Below are positions 33,001 to 43,556 of a stretch of 64,000 nucleotides of DNA, one piece after another (the stretch's first letter is position 1; each line of letters begins with the position of its first letter). Source of the stretch: Amycolatopsis sp. QT-25 (GTDB lineage: Bacteria; Actinomycetota; Actinomycetes; Mycobacteriales; Pseudonocardiaceae); NCBI RefSeq assembly GCF_029369745.1, contig NZ_CP120210.1, forward strand, positions 2,852,001 through 2,916,000. The letters are read 5' to 3'. Below the pieces are notes generated by a model. The model saw nothing but the letters and a program-made list of their open reading frames with translations. It was not told the origin of the DNA and ran no database searches. The translations under genes were made by a program, and so were the position numbers.

Positions 33001-33004
<4 letters not shown>
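32381..33004 (+). CDS. ribE: riboflavin synthase alpha chain
   Basis: 207 residues. It dismutates two lumazines into riboflavin and a pyrimidine. The two similar barrels begin [11 protein letters not shown] and [14 protein letters not shown]; each contains a turn such as SGVCLTVV and [11 protein letters not shown] 32381 is chosen because the family always starts MFTGIVEE and an AGGAGG-type site lies about 9 nt upstream. The TGA overlaps the ribBA GTG. No FMN riboswitch precedes the gene. Confidence 0.95.
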
Positions 33005-35296
<2,292 letters not shown>

Positions 35297-35322
35297 CGGA
35301 CCTCTTTCCCGCTCTTTCGCGT

Positions 35323-35375
35323 GCTATGAAAGGTCCTTTCCTTGCAAAATTTGCAAGGAAAGGACCTTTCATAGC
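35323..35375. repeat. family B palindrome, copy 3
   Basis: 26-bp perfect arms, 35323-35348 and 35350-35375, around a single A. It starts 26 bp after the stop of the PH protein. Core AAAGGTCCTTTC and centre GCAAAATTTGC match the other copies. Confidence 0.9.
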
Positions 35376-35447
35376 GTTCGGGAGTGAGGGGCCATCGAGT
35401 ACCCGCAGGCGGCCAAGGGCACCGGAAGCCGCCCGCCAGGTCACCAA

Positions 35448-35492
35448 GTCCGTGAAGGCCTCCTTGAGGGACCCAGGGTCCCTCAAGGAGGC
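35448..35492. repeat. family A palindrome, left part, cut by the IS element
   Basis: The left arm (35448-35474), centre A and the first 17 bases of the right arm (35476-35492) are identical to the intact copy at 3247. The rest of the right arm resumes at 36746 on the other side of the IS. Confidence 0.9.
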
Positions 35493-36745
35493 TCGGAGTC
35501 ATGGGGTTGTTGCAACACCGTCTGATGGGGGTGGGGTTGTGGTGCGGGTTCATCGGTGGCTGCCGCGGTCGGTGCGGGTGGGGTTTTGGGATCAGGTCCG
35601 GGCCGGGGTGGCGGCGAAGCCGGCGGCCCGGGCGGTGGGGCTGTCCCCGACGACGGGGGTGCGGTTGTTCCGGCAGGCTGGCGGGGTGATCGGTAACGCA
35701 CCTGCTCGGCCTGGTCCCCTCCGGTTGAGCCTGGCCGAGCGGGAAGAGATCGCCTGCCTGAAAGCCGCGGGCCAGGGGCCCCGGGCGATCGGGCGGGCGA
35801 TCGGCCGTCCGGCCTCGACCGTGTCCCGCGAGCTGGCCCGCAACACCGGTTCCTCCGGCCGCTATCGGGCTGTCAGCGCGCAGCACACGGCCGAGAACCG
35901 TGCGAAACGCCCGAAGGCCGCGAAACTGGCCGCGGACACCGTGTTGCGGGACGTGGTGCAGGACAGGCTGAACCGTAAATGGTCCCCGCGTCAGATCGCG
36001 CGGAGACTGGTGCTGGAGTTCCCCGACCAGCCGGAGATGCGGGTGTCCCACGAAACGATCTACCAAGCACTGTATGTCCAGGGAAAAGGCGCGCTGCGCC
36101 GCGAACTCACCCAGGCGTTGCGGACCGGGCGGGCACTGCGGATGCCCCGCCGGCAGGCCCAGGCCCGCCGGGCCCGGCCCGCGGGCAGGATCCCCGACAT
36201 GGTCAACATCTCCGAACGGCCCGCCGAGGTCACCGACCGCGCCGTCCCCGGGCATTGGGAAGGCGACCTGATCCTGGGCAAGAACAACAAATCCGCGATC
36301 GGGACCCTGGTCGAACGATCGACCCGGTTCGTGATGCTGCTGCACCTGCCCCACGGACGCGACGCCGCCACCGTCGCCGCCGCCATGACCGAGACCATCC
36401 AGACGCTGCCGCCGCTGCTGCTGAAATCCTTGACCTGGGACCAGGGCAAGGAAATGGCCCACCACAAAAAGATCACCCTGGCCACCGGGATCGACATCTA
36501 CTTCTGCGACCCACACGCACCCTGGCAACGCGGAACCAACGAGAACACCAACGGACTACTCCGCCAATACTTCCCCACAAGCACCGACCTGTCCCAGCAC
36601 ACCGCCGCAGACCTCGCACGAGTCGCCGCCGAACTCAACGGCCGCCCCCGCGAAACCCTCGACTGGCACACACCCGCCGAAGCCCTCGAAGCACTACTCT
36701 CCAACCAACAAACAATGCGTGTTGCAACCACCATGTGAATCCGCC
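35493..36745 (+). mobile_element. IS30-family insertion sequence, about 1253 bp
   Basis: The element holds one transposase gene. Both ends have the sequence TTGCAACAC (35510-35518; inverted at 36719-36727) at almost equal distance from the termini, inside imperfect terminal repeats of about 25 bp that also share CGGA and ATGG blocks. The repeat AGGC occurs at 35489-35492 and 36746-36749, so a target duplication of up to 4 bp is possible; exact termini are ambiguous by one to three bases. It splits a family A palindrome. Confidence 0.85.
35539..36738 (+). CDS. IS30-family transposase
   Basis: 399 residues and apparently intact. The N-terminal helix-turn-helix is LAEREEIACLKAAGQGPRAI then GRPASTVSRELARN. 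The DDE catalytic residues sit in GHWEGDLILGKNN (first Asp), LTWDQGKEMAHH (second Asp) and PWQRGTNENTNGLLRQYFP (Glu), the last being typical of IS30. GTG 35539 is preceded by a GGGGGTGGGG stretch; GTG 35542 is an alternative. The frame continues upstream across the palindrome, which is not coding. Likely still mobile. Confidence 0.93.
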   Translation: MVRVHRWLPRSVRVGFWDQVRAGVAAKPAARAVGLSPTTGVRLFRQAGGVIGNAPARPGPLRLSLAEREEIACLKAAGQGPRAIGRAIGRPASTVSRELARNTGSSGRYRAVSAQHTAENRAKRPKAAKLAADTVLRDVVQDRLNRKWSPRQIARRLVLEFPDQPEMRVSHETIYQALYVQGKGALRRELTQALRTGRALRMPRRQAQARRARPAGRIPDMVNISERPAEVTDRAVPGHWEGDLILGKNNKSAIGTLVERSTRFVMLLHLPHGRDAATVAAAMTETIQTLPPLLLKSLTWDQGKEMAHHKKITLATGIDIYFCDPHAPWQRGTNENTNGLLRQYFPTSTDLSQHTAADLARVAAELNGRPRETLDWHTPAEALEALLSNQQTMRVATTM

Positions 36746-36760
36746 AGGCCTTCACGGACC
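36746..36760. repeat. family A palindrome, right remainder
   Basis: AGGCCTTCACGGACC completes the right arm begun at 35476. It ends 6 bp before the stop codon of the exonuclease gene on the minus strand. Confidence 0.85.
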
Positions 36761-36766
36761 CGAACG

Positions 36767-37546
36767 CTAAAGCGAAAGATCCACCACGATCGGTGCGTGG
36801 TCCGACGGTCCCTTGCCCTTGCGCGCGTCACGGTCCACATAGGAATCCGTCACCGCGCCGGTCACGACGGCGTCGGCGTACACGAGGTCGATCCGCATTC
36901 CCTTGTTGTTCGGGAAGTTCCCCGCCCGGTAATCCCAGTACGTGAACGGGTGGTCGTACTTCAGCGGCCGCGGGAACACGTCGGCCAGCCCGAGGTCGCG
37001 CAGCGCGGCGAGCGCCTTCCGCTCCGGCTCGGTCACGTGCGTCGATTCGGCGAACAGGCCGATGTCCCACACGTCCGCGTCGGTCGGCGCGATGTTGAAG
37101 TCGCCGAGCACCGCGAACGGCAGTCCGCGCGCTTGCTCCTCCCGCACGGTCGCCTCCAGCGCCGAGAGCCAGGCCAGCTTGTAGCCGTAGTGCGGGTTCT
37201 CCAGGTCACGCCCGTTCGGTACGTACACCGACCACAACCGCAGCCCGCCGCAGGTGGCGCCGATGGCCCGCGCGTCGGTCTTGTCCTCGAAGGTGGGCTC
37301 GCCGGTCAGGCCGCGCGTCACGTCTTCCACGCCGACGCGGGACACGATCGCGACGCCGTTCCAGCGCCCGATGCCGTACGCGGCCGTCTCGTAACCCAGT
37401 TCCTTCACGGCGTCGAAGGGGAAGGCGTCCGTGCCGCATTTGAGTTCCTGCAGGCACAGCACGTCCGGTTGCACCGAGCCGAGCCAGTCCAGCACCCTCG
37501 GCAGCCGGGGTCCGATCGAGTTCACGTTCCAGGTCGCGATCCGCAT
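36767..37546 (-). CDS. xthA: exodeoxyribonuclease III
   Basis: 259 residues. It is an AP endonuclease and 3' exonuclease of base excision repair. Motifs are RIATWNVNSIGPRLPRVLDWL, the metal Glu in LCLQELKCG, VYVPNGRD, GDFNIAPTDADVWD, and the final SDHAPIVVDL with catalytic Asp-His. ATG 37546 is chosen because the family starts here; the frame extends upstream without homology. The IS element lies beyond its 3' end. Confidence 0.95.
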   Translation of the reverse strand: MRIATWNVNSIGPRLPRVLDWLGSVQPDVLCLQELKCGTDAFPFDAVKELGYETAAYGIGRWNGVAIVSRVGVEDVTRGLTGEPTFEDKTDARAIGATCGGLRLWSVYVPNGRDLENPHYGYKLAWLSALEATVREEQARGLPFAVLGDFNIAPTDADVWDIGLFAESTHVTEPERKALAALRDLGLADVFPRPLKYDHPFTYWDYRAGNFPNNKGMRIDLVYADAVVTGAVTDSYVDRDARKGKGPSDHAPIVVDLSL

Positions 37547-37584
37547 ACCCGCGAGCGTCCCACACCCCACCGACAGCCCGACGC

Positions 37585-37627
37585 GAAAGGGCCCTCCGAG
37601 ACGGGTCGCGTCCCGGAGGGCCCTTTC
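37585..37627 (-). terminator. hairpin after the protease gene
   Basis: GAAAGGGCCCTCCG (37585-37598) pairs with CGGAGGGCCCTTTC (37614-37627), 14 bp perfect with a 15-nt loop. It lies 14 bp past the protease stop on the minus strand. Confidence 0.65.
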
Positions 37628-37641
37628 ACCGGGGGTGGAGG

Positions 37642-38379
37642 TCAGACCCCGGTGGTCGAGCGGATCCAGGAGCGGGCCGAAGCGACGCTGCCGTAGTTGT
37701 TGGTGCCGCGGACGTTCGAGCCGCTCTGGTTCTGCACGGTCGAAGCGACACCGACCTGGACGCCGTTGTGGACCTGGGGGCCGCCCGAGTCGCCCTTCCA
37801 CGCCGAACCGTTGATGCCGACGCTCTGGATGGCCGGGCCGCCGTAGGCGTCACGCGAGCTGCCGGTGACGCGGACGTCGGCCACCTTCAGCGCCGCGGCG
37901 GGCGGGCCGGTCGGGGTTTCCCGGCCCCAGCCGTAGAGCTTGTTGGTGGTGCCCACCGACGGGTTCGAGCCTGCCAGGCCGATCGGCGTCACACCGGCGT
38001 CGGAGACCAGGTGCAGCAGCGAGATGTCGGCGCCGTTCGGCGAGGACACCTTGCGGTCGACCGCGATCTCACGGCCGCCCTGGAGCTGGTTGCTGCCGAC
38101 GCGGACGCGCATGCCCGTGCCGTCGGAGTCGAGGCAGTGCTTGGCGGTCAGGACCCAGCGCTGGGCGATCACACTGCCCGAGCAGTTGAAGCCGTCCCAC
38201 TGACGGCCGGGGGTGTTGACGTAGACCTGGGCGCCCCAGCTCACGGCGGGGGCGGTACCGCCGCCCACGATGTTCGGCTGGACACCGGTGGGGGTACCCG
38301 CGGAGGCGACCGCGCCGGCGGTCATGGTGAGGGCTGCGGCGGCGAGGGTGGCGGCGCCCAGCGTACGAAGACGGCTCAC
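37642..38379 (-). CDS. secreted trypsin-like serine protease (S1)
   Basis: 245 residues. A signal peptide (VSRLRTLGAATLAAAALTM then VASA) and short propeptide lead to NIVGGGTAP, close to the usual IVGG start of the mature enzyme. The triad is His in VLTAKHCLDSD, Asp in NGADISLLHL and Ser in KGDSGGPQVHNG. GTG 38379 is the start: a signal peptide follows and AAAGGA precedes. The very long open frame upstream runs antisense to uvrC and is rejected. Substrate unknown. Confidence 0.9.
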   Translation of the reverse strand: MSRLRTLGAATLAAAALTMTAGAVASAGTPTGVQPNIVGGGTAPAVSWGAQVYVNTPGRQWDGFNCSGSVIAQRWVLTAKHCLDSDGTGMRVRVGSNQLQGGREIAVDRKVSSPNGADISLLHLVSDAGVTPIGLAGSNPSVGTTNKLYGWGRETPTGPPAAALKVADVRVTGSSRDAYGGPAIQSVGINGSAWKGDSGGPQVHNGVQVGVASTVQNQSGSNVRGTNNYGSVASARSWIRSTTGV

Positions 38380-38615
38380 GGTGCAGGAGTCCTTTCGAGC
38401 GTCATCTGACGAAGAACCGGGTGAAGTGGCACTGGGACGGAAAGTAATCACCCGATTCACCCGCCAGGAACCAACGAACGTCGGTTCCGGCCGAAAACCC
38501 GACTTAGGTCGGTATGAGTGGCGAAATCCGGACCGGATCGTGGGAACCGTCACTCGAAGGGTTGACCGACCCGCCGCTAAGGACGGGGCCTCGTAAGACT
38601 GTCGGTGGTGCCCCA

Positions 38616-38621
38616 TAGGCT
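38616..38621 (+). promoter_or_regulatory. -10 box TAGGCT of uvrC
   Basis: TAGGCT is followed by 7 nt (GGACGAC) and GTG 38629. This favours 38629 over the in-frame GTG at 38605, which lies upstream of the box. Confidence 0.5.
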
Positions 38622-38628
38622 GGACGAC

Positions 38629-40605
38629 GTGGCTGACCCGACCACCTACCGTCCCTCGCCGGGGAGCATCCCGGACGCCCCTGGCGTGTACAAATTTCGT
38701 GACGCCACGAAGAGGGTCATCTACGTCGGCAAGGCGAAAAGCCTCCGCAGCAGGCTGAACTCGTACTTCGCCGACATCACGGGCTTGCACCCGCGCACCC
38801 GCCAGATGGTGACCACGGCGGCGAGCGTCGAGTGGACCGTGGTGAGCACCGAGGTCGAGGCGCTCCAGCTGGAGTACAACTGGATCAAGGAGTTCGACCC
38901 GCGGTTCAACGTCCGCTACCGCGACGACAAGAGCTATCCGGTCCTCGCCGTCACGATGAACGAGGAGTTCCCGCGCCTGCACGTCTATCGCGGCGCGCGC
39001 AAGAAGGGCGTGCGGTATTTCGGGCCGTACGCCCACGCTTGGGCCATCCGCGAGACGCTCGACCTGCTGCTCCGGGTCTTCCCGGCGCGCACCTGCTCGG
39101 CGGGCGTCTTCAAACGGCACGGCCAGATCGGCAGGCCCTGCCTGCTCGGTTACATCGGCAAATGCTCCGCGCCGTGCGTCGGCAAGGTTTCCGCCGACGA
39201 ACACCGCGCGATCGTCGAAGACTTCTGCGATTTTCTCGCCGGCCGCACCGACGCGCTGATCCGCCGCCTGGAACAGGAAATGGCGGCCGCCTCCGAGGAA
39301 CTGGAGTTCGAGCGTGCCGCCCGGCTGCGGGACGACCTCGGCGCGTTGCGGCGTGCGATGGAGAAGCAGGCGGTCGTCCTCGGCGACGGCACCGACGCGG
39401 ACGTCGTCGCCTTCGCCCACGACGAACTCGAAGCCGCCGTCCAGGTCTTCCACGTGCGCGGTGGCCGGGTCCGCGGCCAGCGCGGCTGGGTGATCGACAA
39501 GGCCGAAGAGATGGACGTCAAGGATCTCGTCGACCACTTCCTCACGCAGTTCTACGGCGAAGAGGCCGAACGCGCGGACGACCCCGAACTCGGCTCGGCG
39601 GTGCCGCGCGAGGTGCTCGTCCCCGAACTGCCCGCCGACGCCGAAGCGGTCGGCGAGTGGCTTTCCGGGCTGCGCGGGTCGAAGGTAAGCCTTCGGGTGC
39701 CGCAGCGCGGAGACAAACGCGCGCTCGCGGAGACGGTGACGCGCAACGCCGGCGAGGCGTTCACCCAGCACAAACTGCGCCGCGCCGGTGACCTGACGGC
39801 ACGTTCGGCCGCGCTCGCGGAACTGCAGGACTACCTGGCGCTGGAAACCGCGCCGCTGCGCATCGAATGTGTCGACATCAGCCATATCCAGGGCAGTGAC
39901 GTGGTGGCGTCGCTCGTGGTGTTCGAGGACGGCATCCCGCGTAAGTCCGAGTACCGGCGCTTCGCCTTGCGCGAAGCCGCGGAGGAAGGCGACGTCGCGT
40001 CGATCGCCGAGGTCGTCCGCCGCCGGTTTTACCGCTACCTCAAAGAAAACGCAGGAAACGCAGGAAACGCCGAGGGCGCCCAGCTCGATCCGGATCGTCC
40101 GGGCATCGACCCGGAGACCGGCAAACCGCGCAAGTTCGCCTACGCGCCGAACCTGCTCGTCGTCGACGGCGCGGGCCCGCAGGCCACCGCCGCCGCGGAC
40201 GTCCTCTCCGAACTGGGCGTCACCGACATCGCCGTGGTCGGCCTGGCCAAGCGGCTGGAGGAGGTGTGGCTGCCGGGCGACCCCGATCCGGTGATCCTGC
40301 CGCGCACCTCCGACGCGCTGTATCTGTTGCAGCGGTTGCGTGACGAGGCGCACCGCTTTGCCATCCGGTACCACCGGGAGAAGCGGTCCAAGCGGATGCA
40401 GGTGTCCGCGTTGGACGGTGTGCCCGGGCTGGGGCAGGCTCGCCGTACCGCGCTGATCAAGCACTTCGGCTCGGTGAAGAGACTCCGCGAAGCGCGGATA
40501 GAAGAGATCGAGGCGGTGCCCGGCTTCGGCAGGCGCACCGCGGAAGCGGTCGTCGCGGCACTCGCAGGGGAGACAGTCGCGGCGGCGGGGGAGTCCGGTA
40601 CGTGA
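38629..40605 (+). CDS. uvrC: excinuclease ABC subunit C
   Basis: 658 residues. UvrC makes both cuts in nucleotide excision repair. Domains in order: GIY-YIG nuclease ([22 protein letters not shown], about 15-36), the Cys-containing linker with [10 protein letters not shown] and [13 protein letters not shown], the UvrB-binding UVR motif (about 205-240), the RNase H-like 5' nuclease with [17 protein letters not shown] and LVVDGAGPQ, and tandem helix-hairpin-helix motifs ([31 protein letters not shown]). It heads the uvrC-rapZ-yvcK-whiA operon. Confidence 0.96.
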   Translation: MADPTTYRPSPGSIPDAPGVYKFRDATKRVIYVGKAKSLRSRLNSYFADITGLHPRTRQMVTTAASVEWTVVSTEVEALQLEYNWIKEFDPRFNVRYRDDKSYPVLAVTMNEEFPRLHVYRGARKKGVRYFGPYAHAWAIRETLDLLLRVFPARTCSAGVFKRHGQIGRPCLLGYIGKCSAPCVGKVSADEHRAIVEDFCDFLAGRTDALIRRLEQEMAAASEELEFERAARLRDDLGALRRAMEKQAVVLGDGTDADVVAFAHDELEAAVQVFHVRGGRVRGQRGWVIDKAEEMDVKDLVDHFLTQFYGEEAERADDPELGSAVPREVLVPELPADAEAVGEWLSGLRGSKVSLRVPQRGDKRALAETVTRNAGEAFTQHKLRRAGDLTARSAALAELQDYLALETAPLRIECVDISHIQGSDVVASLVVFEDGIPRKSEYRRFALREAAEEGDVASIAEVVRRRFYRYLKENAGNAGNAEGAQLDPDRPGIDPETGKPRKFAYAPNLLVVDGAGPQATAAADVLSELGVTDIAVVGLAKRLEEVWLPGDPDPVILPRTSDALYLLQRLRDEAHRFAIRYHREKRSKRMQVSALDGVPGLGQARRTALIKHFGSVKRLREARIEEIEAVPGFGRRTAEAVVAALAGETVAAAGESGT

Positions 40606-40622
40606 TCGCTGAAGGGACCATC

Positions 40623-41513
40623 GTGAGTGCGCAAGAAGAAGGCCGCGGTTCGGGGATGGAGGTCGCGGTCGTTTCCGGACTGTCCGGAGCGGGCCGCAGT
40701 ACCGCCGCGAAATGCCTGGAGGACCTGGGCTGGTTCGTGGTGGACAACCTGCCGCCCGAGCTGATCGCCACCATGGTCGAGCTCGGCGCGCAGGCGCGGG
40801 GCGCCATCACCAAGGTCGCCGTGGTGATGGACGTGCGCTCGCGCGCGTTCACCGACGACCTGGCCTCGGTCATCAAGGACCTCGACGCCCGCGGGTACAA
40901 GCCGCGCGTGCTGTTCCTGCAGGCCACGGACGCGGTGCTGGTGCGCCGGTTCGAGGCCGTCCGCCGCGGCCATCCCATGCAGGGTGATGGCAGGCTCGCC
41001 GACGGCATCACCGCCGAGCGCACGCTCCTGGAGCCGCTGCGCGAGGAGGCGGACCTGGTGCTCGACACGTCGTCGCTTTCGGTGCACGACCTGCGCGCCA
41101 AGATCGAGGACGCGTTCGGTTCCGAAGCCGGTACCCAGACCCGCGTCACCGTGCTGTCGTTCGGGTACAAGTACGGCCTGCCGATGGACGCCGACCTGGT
41201 GATGGACGTCCGGTTCCTGCCGAACCCGTTCTGGATCCCGGAGCTGCGTGACCACACCGGTCTCGAGGGCGAGGTCCGCAACTACGTGCTCAGCCAGGAA
41301 GGGGCGGACGAGTTCCTCGACCGTTACCACCAGCTGCTGCGCCTGATCGGCGCGGGCTACAAACGCGAGGGCAAGCGGTATCTGACGCTGGCCGTCGGCT
41401 GCACGGGCGGAAAACACCGCAGTGTCGCCATTTCCGAGGAGCTCGCCCAGCGTCTGTCCAATGAGGACGGTATGGCCGTGAAGGTGGTGCACCGCGACCT
41501 TGGCCGCGAGTGA
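40623..41513 (+). CDS. rapZ: RapZ/YvcJ-type nucleotide-binding protein
   Basis: 296 residues. In E. coli RapZ is the adapter that guides RNase E to the GlmZ RNA; in actinobacteria the role is unclear. The P-loop is VSGLSGAGRSTAAKCLEDLG, and VDNLPPELI, LFLQATDAVLVRRFEAVRR and the C-terminal AVGCTGGKHRSVAISEELA are family signatures. GTG 40623 has AAGGGA 6 nt upstream; GTG 40602 overlaps the uvrC stop and is possible. It overlaps yvcK by 14 bp. Confidence 0.93.
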   Translation: MSAQEEGRGSGMEVAVVSGLSGAGRSTAAKCLEDLGWFVVDNLPPELIATMVELGAQARGAITKVAVVMDVRSRAFTDDLASVIKDLDARGYKPRVLFLQATDAVLVRRFEAVRRGHPMQGDGRLADGITAERTLLEPLREEADLVLDTSSLSVHDLRAKIEDAFGSEAGTQTRVTVLSFGYKYGLPMDADLVMDVRFLPNPFWIPELRDHTGLEGEVRNYVLSQEGADEFLDRYHQLLRLIGAGYKREGKRYLTLAVGCTGGKHRSVAISEELAQRLSNEDGMAVKVVHRDLGRE

Positions 41514-42474
41514 ACTGCGCGCGGTCGCGCTGGGTGGCGGGCACGGCCTGCACGCCACCCTCACCGCGTTGCGCCGGGTGACCTCACAGGTCACCGCCGT
41601 GGTCACCGTCGCCGACGACGGGGGCTCGTCCGGCAGGCTGCGCCGGGAACTGGGGCTGCTGCCGCCGGGTGACCTGCGGCAGGCCTTCGCCGCGTTCGCC
41701 GCCGAAGACGGCGGGACCTTGTGGGCGGAGGTGTTCCAGCACCGCTTCGGCGGCGACGGAGCTCTCGCCGGGCACGCGGTCGGAAACCTGTTGCTGGCCG
41801 GGTTGTTCGAGGTGCTCGGGGATCCGGTCGCCGCGCTCGACGAGGCGAGCAGGCTCATGGGCATTTCCGGCCGGGTGCTGCCGATGTCACCCGAACCGCT
41901 GGAAATTCAGGGTGAGGTTTCGGGGCTGGACGTCGAAAATGCCCAGGCGCTCCGCCGGATTCGCGGTCAGGTGGCGGTGGCGACGACGCCGGGACAGGTG
42001 CATCGGATCAGCCTGCACCCGACCGGGCAGGCCGACCGGCCACCGCACGGGTGTCCCGAGGCGATCGAGGCCGTACTCGACGCGGACGTGGTGTTCCTCG
42101 GCCCCGGGTCGTGGTTCACCAGTGTGCTGCCCCATCTGCTGGTGCCGGATCTGCACGACGCGTTGCTCCGAACGGAGGCCACGAAGGTCGTCATCCTCAA
42201 CTTGATCCCCCAACCGGGGGAGACGGCGGGATTCTCTCCGGAGAAGCATTTGGACGTGCTGTTCGAACACGCCCCGGAACTGCGGGTGGACGCGGTCATC
42301 GCGGATCGGGACTCGGTGCCCTCACCGGCCCGGTTGCGGGACGCCGCCGGGAGACTGGGCGCGAGGGCGTTGCTGGGGGCGGTGGCTGACCCGGTCGTGA
42401 CGGGGCGGCATGATCCTGATGCGCTCGCGGGCTGTATGCGAGACGCTCTGGAGTCTCACCGGGGGAGGAGCTGA
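41500..42474 (+). CDS. yvcK: gluconeogenesis factor YvcK / CofD-like protein
   Basis: 324 residues. YvcK binds UDP-GlcNAc and supports cell-wall synthesis and growth on gluconeogenic carbon. Signatures are ALGGGHGLHATLTALRRV, VVTVADDGGSSGRLRRELG and LLPPGDLRQAFAAFA, plus FLGPGSWFTSVLPHLLVPD. The TTG start lies inside rapZ, so translation is coupled; no better in-frame start is present. The rapZ-yvcK-whiA order is conserved in Gram-positive bacteria. Confidence 0.92.
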   Translation: MAASELRAVALGGGHGLHATLTALRRVTSQVTAVVTVADDGGSSGRLRRELGLLPPGDLRQAFAAFAAEDGGTLWAEVFQHRFGGDGALAGHAVGNLLLAGLFEVLGDPVAALDEASRLMGISGRVLPMSPEPLEIQGEVSGLDVENAQALRRIRGQVAVATTPGQVHRISLHPTGQADRPPHGCPEAIEAVLDADVVFLGPGSWFTSVLPHLLVPDLHDALLRTEATKVVILNLIPQPGETAGFSPEKHLDVLFEHAPELRVDAVIADRDSVPSPARLRDAAGRLGARALLGAVADPVVTGRHDPDALAGCMRDALESHRGRS

Positions 42475-42492
42475 AGGTATGGAGGGGCAGCG

Positions 42493-43482
42493 ATGGCGAT
42501 GACCGCCGCCGTGAAGGACGAGCTGAGCCGGCTGGAGATCACCAAGATCGGCCCGCGCCGCGCGGAGGTCGCGTCGATGCTGCGATTCGCGGGCGGGCTG
42601 CACATCGTGGCAGGCCGCGTCGTGGTGGAGGCCGAACTCGACACCGGTTCGGTGGCGAGGCGGCTGCGCAAGGAAATCCACGAACTGTACGGACACCAGT
42701 CCGACGTCCACGTCGTTTCCTCCAGCGGGTTGCGCAAGGGCACGCGGTACGTCGTCCGGGTGGTCAAGGACGGCGAGGGGCTCGCCCGGCAGACGGGCCT
42801 GATCGACCAGCGGGGCCGTCCGGTGCGCGGACTGCCCGCCGCCGTCGTGTCCGGTGGCGTCGCCGACGCGGAAGCCGCCTGGCGTGGCGCGTTCCTGGCG
42901 CACGGTTCGCTCACCGAGCCCGGCCGTTCGTCGTCACTCGAGGTGACCTGCCCCGGCCCCGAGGCCGCGCTGGCGCTCGTCGGCGCCGCCCGGCGGATGG
43001 GTATCCAGGCCAAATCGCGCGAGGTCCGCGGCGCGGACCGGGTCGTGGTGCGCGACGGTGACGCCATCGGCGCGCTGCTGACCCGGCTCGGTGCGCACAC
43101 GAGCGTGCTCGCCTGGGAAGAGCGGCGTATGCGCCGCGAGGTGCGCGCCACCGCGAACCGGCTCGCGAACTTCGACGACGCCAACCTGCGGCGTTCGGCC
43201 CGCGCGGCCGTCGCGGCGGCGGCCAGGGTGGAACGCGCGCTGGCCATCCTCGGCGAATCCGCCCCGGACCACCTGCTCGCCGCGGGCAAGCTGCGGCTGT
43301 CGAACCGGCAGGCCTCGCTCGAAGAACTGGGCCAGCTGTCCGATCCGCAGATGACCAAGGACGCCGTCGCCGGCCGCATCCGCCGCCTGCTGGCGATGGC
43401 CGACAAGAAGGCGAAGGAACAAGGCATCCCGGACACCGAATCCGCGGTCACCCCGGACATGCTCGAAGAAGACGAGGCCTGA
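42493..43482 (+). CDS. whiA: WhiA, sporulation and division regulator
   Basis: 329 residues. An N-terminal LAGLIDADG-like homing-endonuclease fold ([29 protein letters not shown]) without catalytic residues is joined to a C-terminal helix-turn-helix ([20 protein letters not shown], with SNRQ before it). In Streptomyces WhiA works with WhiB to start sporulation septation. Strong GGAGGGG ribosome site 6 nt before the ATG. Last conserved gene before the accessory stretch. Confidence 0.95.
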   Translation: MAMTAAVKDELSRLEITKIGPRRAEVASMLRFAGGLHIVAGRVVVEAELDTGSVARRLRKEIHELYGHQSDVHVVSSSGLRKGTRYVVRVVKDGEGLARQTGLIDQRGRPVRGLPAAVVSGGVADAEAAWRGAFLAHGSLTEPGRSSSLEVTCPGPEAALALVGAARRMGIQAKSREVRGADRVVVRDGDAIGALLTRLGAHTSVLAWEERRMRREVRATANRLANFDDANLRRSARAAVAAAARVERALAILGESAPDHLLAAGKLRLSNRQASLEELGQLSDPQMTKDAVAGRIRRLLAMADKKAKEQGIPDTESAVTPDMLEEDEA

Positions 43483-43491
43483 CCGCCCGCG

Positions 43492-43547
43492 ATCAGTCAC
43501 CTACTTGCGCTGGTTGCGTAGGCACCTACCGCAAGCAGGTGACTGAT
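43492..43547. repeat. family C palindrome, copy 2 (between whiA and the caspase gene)
   Basis: 18-bp arms, 43492-43509 and 43530-43547, with one mismatch. The 20-nt loop holds its own GTAGG-CA-CCTAC hairpin. The right arm ends in ATTGCG as in the other copies. It lies between convergent genes and ends 9 bp from the caspase gene stop. Confidence 0.85.
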
Positions 43548-43556
43548 TGCGGGGCC

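Noticed and set aside
38380..40464. Upstream extension of the protease frame across uvrC (940 codons in total)
   Set aside because: The signal peptide and GTG at 38379 define the true start; the rest is antisense to uvrC.
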